Positions 41,739 to 50,211 of a DNA stretch of 64,000 nt are shown piece by piece. The notes beneath the pieces are model-generated. The model was not told the DNA's origin and searched no databases. It saw nothing but the letters and a program-made list of their open reading frames with translations. Position 1 is the first letter of the stretch. Each line of letters starts with the position of its first letter. Source of the stretch: Collinsella sp. (lineage in GTDB: Bacteria; Actinomycetota; Coriobacteriia; Coriobacteriales; Coriobacteriaceae). The position numbers and the translations under genes were made by a program. The stretch is from the NCBI GenBank assembly GCA_019419505.1, contig DXZS01000004.1, forward strand, positions 81,611 through 145,610, written 5' to 3'.

Positions 41739-42263
41739 ATGGCTCGTAATCAGAAGCAGCAGCGCGAGGCCTCCGAGTTCGAGGAGCGCGTCGTTTACAT
41801 CAACCGCGTGTCGAAGACCGTCAAGGGCGGTCGTCGCATGAGCCTCGTCGCTCTCGTCGTCGTTGGCGACGGCAAGGGCAACGTCGGCGTTGGCATGGGC
41901 AAGTCCGCTGAGGTGCCCATGGCCATCTCCAAGGCGTCTCTCGATGCCAAGAAGAACATGTTCCACGTGCCGGTGACCGATCAGGGCACCATTCCGCACG
42001 AGGTTCTCGGTCACTTTGGTGCCGGCCGCATCATCATCAAGCCCGCTGTCGAGGGTACCGGCGTTATCGCCGGCGGCGCTGTGCGTCCCCTCTTCGAGCT
42101 TGCTGGCATCAAGAACGTCCTGTCCAAGTCCCTCGGTACCGACAACGGCCTCAACATCATCAAGGCTGCCGTCGAGGGCCTCAAGGAGCTCTCCAGCCCT
42201 GAGGACGTCGCGGCTCGCCGTGGCCTGACGGTCTCCGAGATGTTCGTCGGTAAGGAGAACTAA
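41739..42263 (+). CDS. rpsE: 30S ribosomal protein S5
   Basis: S5 supports decoding accuracy. The 174-residue product has the double-stranded RNA-binding segment VVYINRVSKTVKGGRRMS near residues 17-34 and GAGRIIIKPAVEGTGVIAGG. AGGAGG overlaps the rplR stop codon, giving close coupling. Confidence 0.98.
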   Translation: MARNQKQQREASEFEERVVYINRVSKTVKGGRRMSLVALVVVGDGKGNVGVGMGKSAEVPMAISKASLDAKKNMFHVPVTDQGTIPHEVLGHFGAGRIIIKPAVEGTGVIAGGAVRPLFELAGIKNVLSKSLGTDNGLNIIKAAVEGLKELSSPEDVAARRGLTVSEMFVGKEN

Positions 42264-42265
42264 GC

Positions 42266-42448
42266 ATGGCTGACACCATCAAGATCAAGCAGGTCCGCAG
42301 CACCAACGGTTGCAAGCAGGACCAGGTCCGTACTGTCCGTGCCCTCGGTCTCCACAGGATCCGCGAGGTTCGCGAGATTGCTGACAACGAGTCCGTCCGC
42401 GGCATGATCTTCAAGGTCAAGCACCTTGTCGAGATTGTAGAGGAGTAG
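42266..42448 (+). CDS. rpmD: 50S ribosomal protein L30
   Basis: The 60-residue product has IKIKQVRSTNGCKQDQVRTV and RALGLHRIREVRE, typical of bacterial L30. It starts two bases after rpsE. Confidence 0.96.
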   Translation: MADTIKIKQVRSTNGCKQDQVRTVRALGLHRIREVREIADNESVRGMIFKVKHLVEIVEE

Positions 42449-42451
42449 CAA

Positions 42452-42901
42452 ATGCAGCTTCACGATCTTACTCCCGCGCCCGGTTCCACCAAGAACCGCA
42501 AGCGCGTCGGCCGTGGCAATTCTTCGGGTCACGGCACCACTTCTGGCCGCGGCCAGAAGGGCCAGGGTTCCCGCTCTGGCGGCACCAAGGGTGCCGGCTT
42601 CGAGGGTGGCCAGACTCCGCTGGCTATGCGCCTGCCCAAGCTTCCGGGCTTCCGCAACCCCCGTCGTATCGAGTACACCGCTGTTAACGTTGAGCGTCTC
42701 GAGCGTAAGTTCGAGGACGGCGCTGTAATCGACGGTGCCGCTCTTAAGGCCGCTCGCATCACCAAGAGCGAGTTCGAGCCCGTCAAGGTGCTCGGCAATG
42801 GTGAGCTCACCAAGAAGTTCACGGTCAAGGTCGACAAGGTCAGCGCTTCTGCGCAGGCCAAGATCGAGGCCGCCGGCGGAAAGGTCGAGCTGCCGTGCTA
42901 A
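42452..42901 (+). CDS. rplO: 50S ribosomal protein L15
   Basis: The 149-residue product begins MQLHDLTPAPGSTKNRKRVG and has the glycine-rich SSGHGTTSGRGQKGQGSRSG segment of L15. Its last codons overlap the GTG start of secY by seven bases. Confidence 0.98.
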   Translation: MQLHDLTPAPGSTKNRKRVGRGNSSGHGTTSGRGQKGQGSRSGGTKGAGFEGGQTPLAMRLPKLPGFRNPRRIEYTAVNVERLERKFEDGAVIDGAALKAARITKSEFEPVKVLGNGELTKKFTVKVDKVSASAQAKIEAAGGKVELPC

Positions 42902-44181
42902 ATGGTCTTAAGAATGCTTTCCGCATCAAAGAATTGCGCGAAAAGATTCTTTTTACCATAGCTATGCTCGTCGTGTACCGCATTGGTGCGCACGTTCCTG
43001 TGCCCGGCATTCCCTTCCAGGGGATGCTGGGCCTTTTCTCGACCGATAACAATTCGGTCGCCGCAGGTGCTATGGCCCTCCTGAATCTTTTCTCTGGCGG
43101 CGCGTTGAGCTATGTGTCGGTGTTTTCGCTGGGCATCATGCCTTACATCACCAGCTCGATCATCCTCCAGATGCTCCAGGCCGTCGTGCCTTCCCTGCAT
43201 GAGCTTGCCCGCGAGGGCGAGGTCGGTCAGACCAAGATTACGCAGTATTCGCGTTACCTCACCCTGGCTCTGGCAATCCTCAACTCCGTGGGTTACCTCT
43301 TCCTCTTTAAGAGCTTCGGTATCAGCTTCAATGGCGCCGGCGCTCCCGAGATCATCTTCGACCTCATGATCGTCGGTACGCTCACCGCGGGCGCTATGCT
43401 GATCATGTGGATTGGTGAGCTCATTACCCAGCGCGGTATCGGCAATGGCATGTCGCTGATCATCTTCGCGAACATCATGGCCGGTCTGCCGCAGGCTATC
43501 TTCTCCAGCACCGAGGGCAATGCCGGTGGCATCATCACCATGGTGATCATCTGCGCCATCATCCTGCTGGTTATCCCGCTGATTGTTTTCCTTGAGCGCG
43601 GCCAGCGCCGCATCCCGGTCTCCTACGCCAAACGCGTCGTGGGCCGTCGCATGATGGGTGGCCAGACCACCTACCTGCCCATCAAGGTCAACACCGCGGG
43701 TGTCGTGCCGATCATCTTCGCTTCGGCGCTGCTGTACTTCCCGGCTCAGATTGCCGTGTTCTTCCCCGGTATCGGCTGGATTCAGGCAGTTGCCTCCGCG
43801 CTTTCGACCGGTTGGCTCAACTGGGTGCTTAACGTTGTCCTCATCGTGTTCTTCGCGTACTTCTACACCTCTATGGTGTTCAACCCCGATGACACGGCCG
43901 ATAACCTTAAGAAGCAGGGCGGCTTTATTCCGGGCGTGCGTCCGGGTAGGGCTACCGCGGCCTACATCAAGAACGCGCTCAACAAGATTACGCTTCCCAG
44001 CGCTGTCTTTTTGGCGCTCATCGCTATCGTGCCTTCGATCATCTTCTCCTTCACGGGTAACCATCTGATCCAGGCATTTGGCGGCACGTCCATCCTCATC
44101 ATGGTCGGCGTCGTGCTCGACACGGTCGATAAGCTCGAAGGCCAGATCAAGATGTATGATTACGATGGATTCTTTAAATAG
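42895..44181 (+). CDS. secY: Preprotein translocase subunit SecY
   Basis: SecY is the channel of the Sec translocon in the cytoplasmic membrane. The 428-residue product has about ten membrane helices and the motifs GIMPYITSSIILQML near residue 80, GIGNGMSLIIFANI, and the cytoplasmic loop ending GFIPGVRPGRATAAYI. The GTG at 42895 is chosen because the ATG at 42902 is in another frame; coupling to rplO is by overlap. Confidence 0.97.
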   Translation: MLNGLKNAFRIKELREKILFTIAMLVVYRIGAHVPVPGIPFQGMLGLFSTDNNSVAAGAMALLNLFSGGALSYVSVFSLGIMPYITSSIILQMLQAVVPSLHELAREGEVGQTKITQYSRYLTLALAILNSVGYLFLFKSFGISFNGAGAPEIIFDLMIVGTLTAGAMLIMWIGELITQRGIGNGMSLIIFANIMAGLPQAIFSSTEGNAGGIITMVIICAIILLVIPLIVFLERGQRRIPVSYAKRVVGRRMMGGQTTYLPIKVNTAGVVPIIFASALLYFPAQIAVFFPGIGWIQAVASALSTGWLNWVLNVVLIVFFAYFYTSMVFNPDDTADNLKKQGGFIPGVRPGRATAAYIKNALNKITLPSAVFLALIAIVPSIIFSFTGNHLIQAFGGTSILIMVGVVLDTVDKLEGQIKMYDYDGFFK

Positions 44182-44199
44182 GCTAGAGGAGGATTGCTC

Positions 44200-44826
44200 A
44201 TGAACCTCGTATTGCTCGGAGCTCCGGGTGCCGGCAAGGGCACCGTCGCACAGGAGCTCGTCGCCGAGTTTGGCGTCGCTCACATTTCCACGGGCGACCT
44301 GCTGCGTGCTGCCGTCAAGGGTGGCACCGAGCTTGGTATTCAGGCTAAGAAGTACATGGACGCTGGCGAGCTCGTTCCCGACCAGCTCGTGATCGACCTT
44401 GTCAAGGAGCGCCTTGCCGCCGATGACGCCCAGCAGGGCTTCATCCTCGACGGCTTCCCGCGAAACACCGCCCAGGCCGTGACGCTCGATTCCGAGCTCT
44501 CCGCCATGGGTCGCGAGATCGACTGTGCCCTTCTGGTCGATGTGGCCCCCGAGGTCATTATCGATCGTCTGTCTTCGCGTCGCACCTGCCGCGCCTGCGG
44601 TTACACCGGCACCGCTGCCGATGCTACCTGCCCCAAGTGCGGTGGCGAGATGTATCAGCGCGACGACGACAAGCCCGAGACCATCAAGAACCGTCTCGAC
44701 GTCTACGAGAAGTCCACGAGCCCGCTCGTCGACTACTATCGTGGCCAGGGTCTGCTCAAGTCGGTCAACGGTGACCAGGCTCGCGAGACCGTGTACGGGG
44801 ATGTCAAAGAGGCTCTCGGTCTATGA
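44200..44826 (+). CDS. adk: Adenylate kinase
   Basis: Adenylate kinase interconverts AMP, ADP and ATP. The 208-residue product has the P-loop GAPGAGKG at residues 7-14, DGFPRNTAQA, and a zinc-type LID with C130, C133, C144 and C147 (CRACG ... CPKCG). AGAGGAGGA fits the ATG at 44200 better than the TTG at 44194. Its TGA overlaps the map start as ATGA. Confidence 0.98.
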   Translation: MNLVLLGAPGAGKGTVAQELVAEFGVAHISTGDLLRAAVKGGTELGIQAKKYMDAGELVPDQLVIDLVKERLAADDAQQGFILDGFPRNTAQAVTLDSELSAMGREIDCALLVDVAPEVIIDRLSSRRTCRACGYTGTAADATCPKCGGEMYQRDDDKPETIKNRLDVYEKSTSPLVDYYRGQGLLKSVNGDQARETVYGDVKEALGL

Positions 44827-45611
44827 TCAAGATTAAGTCTGCAACGCAAATCGAGCAGATGAAGAAGGCAGGAGCGCTATCTAAGATGGCGCTCCGCCAC
44901 GTTGGAGCCATGGTTCGTCCCGGCGTTTCGACCTTTGAGCTCGATCAGCTCGCGGAGCAGATTATCCGCATGCATGGCGGCACGCCGGCCTTTAAGGGTT
45001 ACGGCGGGTTCCCGGGGACCATTTGCGCATCGATCAACGATGCCGTGGTCCACGGCATTCCCAACCCCGACATGATTCTGCGCGATGGCGATATCATCTC
45101 CATCGATACGGGAGCCGTTGTCGACGGTTGGGTCGGCGATAACGCTTGGACGTTTTTCGTCGGCACCCCCACGCCCGAGGCCAAGGCCCTGTGCGAGGTT
45201 ACGCGCGATTGCCTTAAGGCTGCCATCGAGCAGGCTGTTCCCGGTAACCATATCGGGGATGTCGGTTATGCCGTTCAGTCCCTCGCCGAGTCTCACGGTT
45301 ACGGCGTGCTTCGTGACTATGTGGGCCATGGCATTGGCCGTGTGATGCACGAGGACCCCAACGTTCCTAACTATGGAAAGAAGGGGAGGGGCGTTCGCCT
45401 CCAGGCTGGCATGGTCATTGCCATCGAGCCGATGGTTACGATGGGTTCCAACCATGTGAGCACGGGCTCCGACGGTTGGATTGTTACGACCAACGACCAC
45501 CTGCCCGCCGCGCACTACGAGAACACCGTCGCCATCACCAATGACGGTCCGGTGATTCTCACCACCGACGCGCAAGGTGCTTGGTGTTCCTTGCAGGGCG
45601 GTGAAATGTAG
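44823..45611 (+). CDS. map: Methionine aminopeptidase
   Basis: This enzyme removes the N-terminal methionine of new proteins. The 262-residue product has the five metal ligands in IDTGAVVDGWVGDNAW (two Asp), HGIGRVMHEDPN (His), IEPMVTMG (Glu) and the late NTVAITNDGPVIL region. It overlaps adk by four bases and is the last gene of this segment before the infA promoter. Confidence 0.97.
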   Translation: MIKIKSATQIEQMKKAGALSKMALRHVGAMVRPGVSTFELDQLAEQIIRMHGGTPAFKGYGGFPGTICASINDAVVHGIPNPDMILRDGDIISIDTGAVVDGWVGDNAWTFFVGTPTPEAKALCEVTRDCLKAAIEQAVPGNHIGDVGYAVQSLAESHGYGVLRDYVGHGIGRVMHEDPNVPNYGKKGRGVRLQAGMVIAIEPMVTMGSNHVSTGSDGWIVTTNDHLPAAHYENTVAITNDGPVILTTDAQGAWCSLQGGEM

Positions 45612-45686
45612 GACTTGCGTCAAATGCACGCCTTAACATTTCAAATGTAACAAGCTCCACTTAGTTGTGGAGCCATTACGAAGTTA

Positions 45687-45715
45687 TTACGATGCGTGCA
45701 TACGTGTTGTAAAAT
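45687..45715 (+). promoter_or_regulatory. Promoter of the infA-alpha operon
   Basis: TTACGA (45687-45692) and TAAAAT (45710-45715) are separated by 17 bases and lie 39 bases before the infA start. A GCTCCAC/GTGGAGC hairpin (45654-45673) precedes it and may mark the end of the map transcript. Confidence 0.6.
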
Positions 45716-45754
45716 ACTCAATCGCTGTCGTTTTCTAGAGAAAGATGATTGCTT

Positions 45755-45973
45755 GTGAAGAAGGAAGACGCAATTGAGCTCGAGGGTACGGTAAAGGAAC
45801 CGTTGCCCAATGCCATGTTTAAGGTTGAGCTCGAGAACGGTCATTCGGTTCTGTGCAACATTTCTGGCAAGATCCGAATGAATTACATCCGTATTCTCCC
45901 CGGTGACAGGGTTGTCGTGGAGCTTTCCCCGTACGACCTGACCCGCGGCCGCATCACCTATCGCTACAAATAG
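45755..45973 (+). CDS. infA: Translation initiation factor IF-1
   Basis: IF-1 binds the A site of the 30S subunit during initiation. The GTG at 45755 gives MKKEDAIELEGTVKE and a 72-residue protein, exactly the family length; a TTG two codons upstream is possible. The end RGRITYRYK is typical. Confidence 0.96.
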   Translation: MKKEDAIELEGTVKEPLPNAMFKVELENGHSVLCNISGKIRMNYIRILPGDRVVVELSPYDLTRGRITYRYK

Positions 45974-45997
45974 CGGCACGCATACACGCACTCCATT

Positions 45998-46074
45998 TCC
46001 GACTGCAGGCTTAGCTCAACCTACGGTCGGATTGTGTGTGAAGACCAGCCATAGTTTTAAACGCCTGCGGCTGG
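45998..46074 (+). other. Two small stem-loops in front of rpmJ
   Basis: TCCGAC/GTCGGA (45998-46003, 46026-46031) and CCAGCC/GGCTGG (46045-46050, 46069-46074) stand in the 150-base gap between infA and rpmJ. They may be the leader structure of the alpha operon. In E. coli, S4 binds such a leader; here the link is only by position. Confidence 0.35.
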
Positions 46075-46123
46075 GCGAGTAGATAGTAGGGAAGTAGTTT
46101 GAGCGCTACCGAAAGGAAGAACG

Positions 46124-46237
46124 ATGAAGGTACGTCCTTCGGTCAAGAAGATGTGCGATAAGTGCAAAATCATTAGGCGCCATGGCAAGGTCCTCGTCAT
46201 TTGCGAGAACCCCCGTCATAAGCAGCGTCAGGGTTAA
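46124..46237 (+). CDS. rpmJ: 50S ribosomal protein L36
   Basis: The 37-residue product MKVRPSVKKMCDKCK followed by IIRRHGKVLVICENPRHKQR has the C-x2-C-x12-C-x4-H zinc pattern of L36. GAAAGGAAG precedes the ATG at 46124. It lies in its usual place between infA and rpsM. Confidence 0.97.
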   Translation: MKVRPSVKKMCDKCKIIRRHGKVLVICENPRHKQRQG

Positions 46238-46251
46238 GAGAGGAGACTACG

Positions 46252-46626
46252 TTGGCCCGTATTAATGGTGTCGACCTCCCGCGTGAGAAGCGCGTTGAGA
46301 TCGGTCTGACCTACATTTACGGCATCGGCCGCACCACTGCGACGAAGATTTGCGTCGAGTGCAACGTTAACGTGGATACGCGCGTTAAGGACCTCACCGA
46401 GGATGAGGTTAACGCCATCCGTGATTATATCGACAAGAACCAGATCATGGTTGAGGGCGACCTCCGCCGTGAGCGCAACCAGAACGTCAAGCGCCTTATG
46501 GACATCGGCTGCAACCGCGGCCTTCGTCACCGCAAGGGCCTCCCGGTCCGCGGCCAGCGCACCCACACTAACGCTCGTACCCGCAAGGGCCCGAAGCGTC
46601 AGATCGGTGCTAAGAAGAAGAAATAA
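46252..46626 (+). CDS. rpsM: 30S ribosomal protein S13
   Basis: S13 contacts the P-site tRNA and bridges to the 50S subunit. The 124-residue product has LTYIYGIGRTTATKIC and the end GLPVRGQRTHTNARTRKG. TTG is the start, with AGAGAGGAG upstream. Confidence 0.97.
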   Translation: MARINGVDLPREKRVEIGLTYIYGIGRTTATKICVECNVNVDTRVKDLTEDEVNAIRDYIDKNQIMVEGDLRRERNQNVKRLMDIGCNRGLRHRKGLPVRGQRTHTNARTRKGPKRQIGAKKKK

Positions 46627-46640
46627 GGAGCGCTAGATAG

Positions 46641-47045
46641 ATGGCTACTGCTAAGAAGAACGTTCGCGCTGCCCGTCTGAAGCGCGCGGACCGTAAGAAC
46701 ATTTCCGTGGGCCAGGCTCACATTCGTTCTACGTTCAACAACACGATCGTTTCGATCACCGATCCCCAGGGCAACGTCATTTCCTGGAAGTCGGCTGGCC
46801 AGGTGGGCTTCAAGGGCTCCCGTAAGTCCACGCCGTTCGCTGCCCAGATGGCTGCCGAGGCTGCTGCCAAGCAGGCCATGGAGCACGGTATGAAGAAGGT
46901 TTCCGTCTTCGTCAAGGGCCCCGGCTCCGGTCGTGAGACCGCCATCCGCTCCCTCCAGGCTGCTGGCCTCGAGGTCTCGAGCATCCAGGACAAGACCCCC
47001 ATTCCGCACAACGGCTGCCGCCCCAAGAAGCGTCGCCGCGTGTAA
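46641..47045 (+). CDS. rpsK: 30S ribosomal protein S11
   Basis: S11 forms part of the platform. The 134-residue product has GQAHIRSTFNNTIVSITD and ends PIPHNGCRPKKRRRV, both diagnostic. Confidence 0.98.
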   Translation: MATAKKNVRAARLKRADRKNISVGQAHIRSTFNNTIVSITDPQGNVISWKSAGQVGFKGSRKSTPFAAQMAAEAAAKQAMEHGMKKVSVFVKGPGSGRETAIRSLQAAGLEVSSIQDKTPIPHNGCRPKKRRRV

Positions 47046-47064
47046 CTGAAAGGATCGTATCAAT

Positions 47065-47661
47065 ATGGCAATCGACAGGACTCCTGTTCTTAAGCGCTGC
47101 CGTCAGCTCGGGATCGATCCCGCTGAGCTCGGTTACAGCAGCAAGAAGGAATCTATCCGTCAGCCCAAGCGCCGTCGCAAGGAATCTGAGTACGGCATGC
47201 AGCTGCGCGAGAAGCAGAAGGTTAAGTTCATCTATGGCGTTCTGGAGAAGCAGTTCCACGGCTACTTCAACAAGGCCCGTAAGATGAACGGCGTCACCGG
47301 TGAGAACCTCATGATCATCCTTGAGTCTCGCCTCGATAACGTCGTCTTCCGTCTTGGCTTCGCCCGCACCCGCAAAGAGGCTCGTCAGTCCGTCCGTCAC
47401 GGTCACTTCACCGTGAACGGCAAGCGCGTGGACATCCCGTCCTACCGCGTCAAGGCCGGCGACGTCGTCGCTGTCGGCGAGAAGTTCCGTGACCTCCTCC
47501 CCATCAAGGAGGCCCTGATTTCCTCCGAGCGCTTTGAGGTCCCTGGCTGGCTCGAGGTCGATATCGAGAAGCTGTCTGGTAACGTGCTCGCTCTGCCGAC
47601 GCGTGAGCAGATCAGCGGTGATATCAACGAGCAGCTCATCGTCGAGCTCTACTCTAAGTAG
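47065..47661 (+). CDS. rpsD: 30S ribosomal protein S4
   Basis: S4 starts assembly of the 30S body and often regulates the alpha operon. The 198-residue product has a central S4 domain (LESRLDNVVFRLGFARTRKE, then RHGHFTVNGKRVDIPSYRVK). It begins DRTPVLKRCRQLGIDP and has no N-terminal four-cysteine zinc motif. AAAGGA precedes the ATG. Confidence 0.97.
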   Translation: MAIDRTPVLKRCRQLGIDPAELGYSSKKESIRQPKRRRKESEYGMQLREKQKVKFIYGVLEKQFHGYFNKARKMNGVTGENLMIILESRLDNVVFRLGFARTRKEARQSVRHGHFTVNGKRVDIPSYRVKAGDVVAVGEKFRDLLPIKEALISSERFEVPGWLEVDIEKLSGNVLALPTREQISGDINEQLIVELYSK

Positions 47662-47693
47662 TCCATCCGGGCTGCTGAGGCTGGAGGTAATAC

Positions 47694-48635
47694 ATGTCAG
47701 AATTCATTAGGCCTCAGGTTCAGGTCGAAGAGATCAACGAGACGTCTGCTCGTGTCTCCGTCGAGCCGCTCGAGCGTGGCTACGGCGATACGCTGGGTAA
47801 CTCCCTTCGTCGCGTTCTTCTGTCCTCGCTCGAGGGTGCCGCCGTCGAGGCTATTCAGATCGATGGTGCGCAGCACGAGTTCATGACCATCCCTAACATG
47901 GTCGAGGATGTCACCGACATCGTCCTGAATGTCAAGGGTCTTGTCTTCAGGGCTCTCGGCACGACCGACGAGGCGACCGCCACCATTTCGGTTGACGGCC
48001 CCTGCGAGGTCACCGGTGCGGACTTCTTTATTCCGTCCGAGTTTGAGCTGGTCAACCCCGAGCAGCACATTGCTACGCTCACCGAGGGTGGCCATCTCAC
48101 CATGAGCATGCGCATCGGCTATGGCCGCGGCTATGTTTCTGGCGAGGCCAACAAGCGCGACAACGATCCCATCGGTGTGATCCACGTCGACTCGCTGTAC
48201 TCGCCGGTTTCCCGTTGCGCCAAGCTCGTTGAGGCTTGCCGTGTCGGTCAGCACACCGACTACGACCGCCTTGTCCTCGAGATCGAGACCAACGGCTCCA
48301 TCGCCCCGCGCGACGCCGTGGTCCAGGCTGCCAATATCATCAACCAGCATATGGCCGCCTTTATGAACCTTGCCGAGACCCCCGAGGTCGAGGAGGAGGC
48401 TTCGATCTTCGCTCCCGAGGTCACCAACGACAACGCCGAGCTGGACAAGCAGATCGAGGATCTGGACCTTTCCGTCCGTTCCTACAACTGCCTTAAGCGC
48501 GCCAGCATTCACTCGGTCCGTCAGCTCGTTGAGTTCTCGGAGAACGATCTGCTCAACATCCGTAACTTCGGTGTTAAGTCGATCGAGGAAGTGAAGGACA
48601 AGCTTGAGTCCATGGGCCTGAGCCTGAAGGCTTAA
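47694..48635 (+). CDS. rpoA: RNA polymerase alpha subunit
   Basis: The 313-residue product has the N-terminal assembly domain with LERGYGDTLGNSLRRVLLSS and the C-terminal DNA-binding domain with LDLSVRSYNCLKRASIHSV and LLNIRNFGVKSIEEVKDKL. Length and order are normal. GGAGGT precedes the ATG. Confidence 0.98.
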   Translation: MSEFIRPQVQVEEINETSARVSVEPLERGYGDTLGNSLRRVLLSSLEGAAVEAIQIDGAQHEFMTIPNMVEDVTDIVLNVKGLVFRALGTTDEATATISVDGPCEVTGADFFIPSEFELVNPEQHIATLTEGGHLTMSMRIGYGRGYVSGEANKRDNDPIGVIHVDSLYSPVSRCAKLVEACRVGQHTDYDRLVLEIETNGSIAPRDAVVQAANIINQHMAAFMNLAETPEVEEEASIFAPEVTNDNAELDKQIEDLDLSVRSYNCLKRASIHSVRQLVEFSENDLLNIRNFGVKSIEEVKDKLESMGLSLKA

Positions 48636-48665
48636 TGCTTCGCATATTTGAGGAGAAACTAGACC

Positions 48666-49133
48666 ATGCGTCACAACGTTAAGAAGGGCCTGAAGCTCGG
48701 CACCGATGCGAGCCACACCAAGGCCATGAAGAAGAGCCTTGCTAAGGCCCTCTTCGAGAACGACCGCATCAAGACCACCGAGACCCGCGCTAAGGCGCTG
48801 CGTTCGGTCGTCGACCCGATCATCACTTGGGCCAAGAAGGGCGACCTGCACTCTCGTCGTCTGGCTATCGCCAAGCTCGGCGATAAGCAGCTCGTTGCCG
48901 AGATCTTCGACAAGGCTGCTCAGGGCATGTGGCAGGACCGCAACGGCGGTTACACCCGCATCATGAAGCTCGGTAACCGTAAGGGCGACAACGCTCCCAT
49001 CGTTATCATGGAGCTCGTCACCGAGCCTTGCACGCCTAAGGCCAAGAAGGCTGCTCCGGCCCCCAAGAAGGCCGCTGCTCCCAAGAAGGTCGAGGCTGTC
49101 GAGGAGGCTCCTGCTGAGGAGACCGCTGAGTAG
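48666..49133 (+). CDS. rplQ: 50S ribosomal protein L17
   Basis: The first 118 residues are standard L17 (MRHNVKKGLKLGTDASHTKA, NGGYTRIMKLGNRKGDNAP). The remaining 35 or so are a tail rich in Ala, Lys, Pro and Glu (KKAAPAPKKAAAPKK), which many high-GC Gram-positives also show. It is the last ribosomal gene and is followed by a strong terminator. Confidence 0.97.
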   Translation: MRHNVKKGLKLGTDASHTKAMKKSLAKALFENDRIKTTETRAKALRSVVDPIITWAKKGDLHSRRLAIAKLGDKQLVAEIFDKAAQGMWQDRNGGYTRIMKLGNRKGDNAPIVIMELVTEPCTPKAKKAAPAPKKAAAPKKVEAVEEAPAEETAE

Positions 49134-49159
49134 ACATTCCGTCTGCATAGGCTATATTC

Positions 49160-49190
49160 GAGGGGTACGTTCGCGTACCCCTCTTTTTTT
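49160..49190 (+). terminator. Terminator after rplQ
   Basis: GAGGGGTACG (49160-49169) and CGTACCCCTC (49174-49183) form a 10-bp stem with a TTCG-type tetraloop, followed by seven T. Confidence 0.95.
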
Positions 49191-49225
49191 GTCGCGATAC
49201 CGTTACTTGTTTGTTGGGAGCGCCC

Positions 49226-50050
49226 ATGACTGCGCCGTCTGATTTCAATTCGATTTCCGAGCTTGACGCCACGCTCGTATTTCGCGTGGCCTATGATGGC
49301 TCGTCGTATAGCGGATTTGCCGAGCAGCCGGGACAGATGACGGTTGCGGGTGAGCTGCGTCGAGCCATCGAGACGCTGCTTCGCCGTCCGATCGATCTGA
49401 CGTGCGCGGGTCGTACCGATGCCGGCGTGCATGCCGTGGCTCAGTACATCAGCGTGCCCGTAACGGACACTGAGCTCGCTTGTACGCGCCGTAGGTGGCT
49501 GCGGGCTATGGATGCCCTGCTGCCCAAAGATATCGCCATCAACGAGGTCTACAAGGCCCGTAAAGGCTTTTCTGCACGTTTTGACGCGCGTTCCCGTACG
49601 TATACGTACCGTATTGCCGATCGAGATGCGCGCCCTGTGCTGTCCCGCGGTGCCGTGTGGTGGCATCGCTATCCCTTGGATGTTGAGGCTATGTCTGCTG
49701 CCTGCCCCGCGCTGCTGGGCGAGCAGGACTTTAAAAGCTTTTGCAAGGTTGCCTCGGCCGTTGGCAAGCCCACGCATCGCTGCGTGATGCGTGCCGAGTT
49801 TGGCCATGAGGTTGCGTTTGGCGAGGACATCCTGACGTTCACCATCGAGGGCAATGCGTTTCTGCATTCGATGGTCCGTACGATCGTGGGCACGCTTGTC
49901 GAGATTGGTATGCATCGCCGTGAACCTGAGTGGATGCGTGAGGTCATCGATGCTTGCGACCGTACCGCTGCGGGCCCCACGGCTCCTGCCTGCGGCCTTA
50001 CGTTTATGGGCGTGGATTACGATCCCGCCGAGCTTGTCGTGCTCGACTAG
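49226..50050 (+). CDS. truA: tRNA pseudouridine(38-40) synthase
   Basis: TruA modifies the anticodon arm of several tRNAs. The 274-residue product has VAYDGSSYSGFAEQPG, the catalytic Asp D65 in AGRTDAGVHAVAQ, and FTIEGNAFLHSMVRTIVGTL near the end. TTGGGAG fits the ATG at 49226. It follows rplQ as in many Gram-positives. Confidence 0.96.
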   Translation: MTAPSDFNSISELDATLVFRVAYDGSSYSGFAEQPGQMTVAGELRRAIETLLRRPIDLTCAGRTDAGVHAVAQYISVPVTDTELACTRRRWLRAMDALLPKDIAINEVYKARKGFSARFDARSRTYTYRIADRDARPVLSRGAVWWHRYPLDVEAMSAACPALLGEQDFKSFCKVASAVGKPTHRCVMRAEFGHEVAFGEDILTFTIEGNAFLHSMVRTIVGTLVEIGMHRREPEWMREVIDACDRTAAGPTAPACGLTFMGVDYDPAELVVLD

Positions 50051-50211
50051 GGGAGGGCTCGACGCGTCGTGCGTCGACACCTGTCATCTGTGGGCTGCGC
50101 GTGTGCAACATCTGTTCTTGGCGTGCAATACAACCGGTGTCTCATTGCTTTTATTGCCGGGGTGTACCATGAACGACAGTTTGATTCACTGCTGTCGAGA
50201 GGACGGATAAC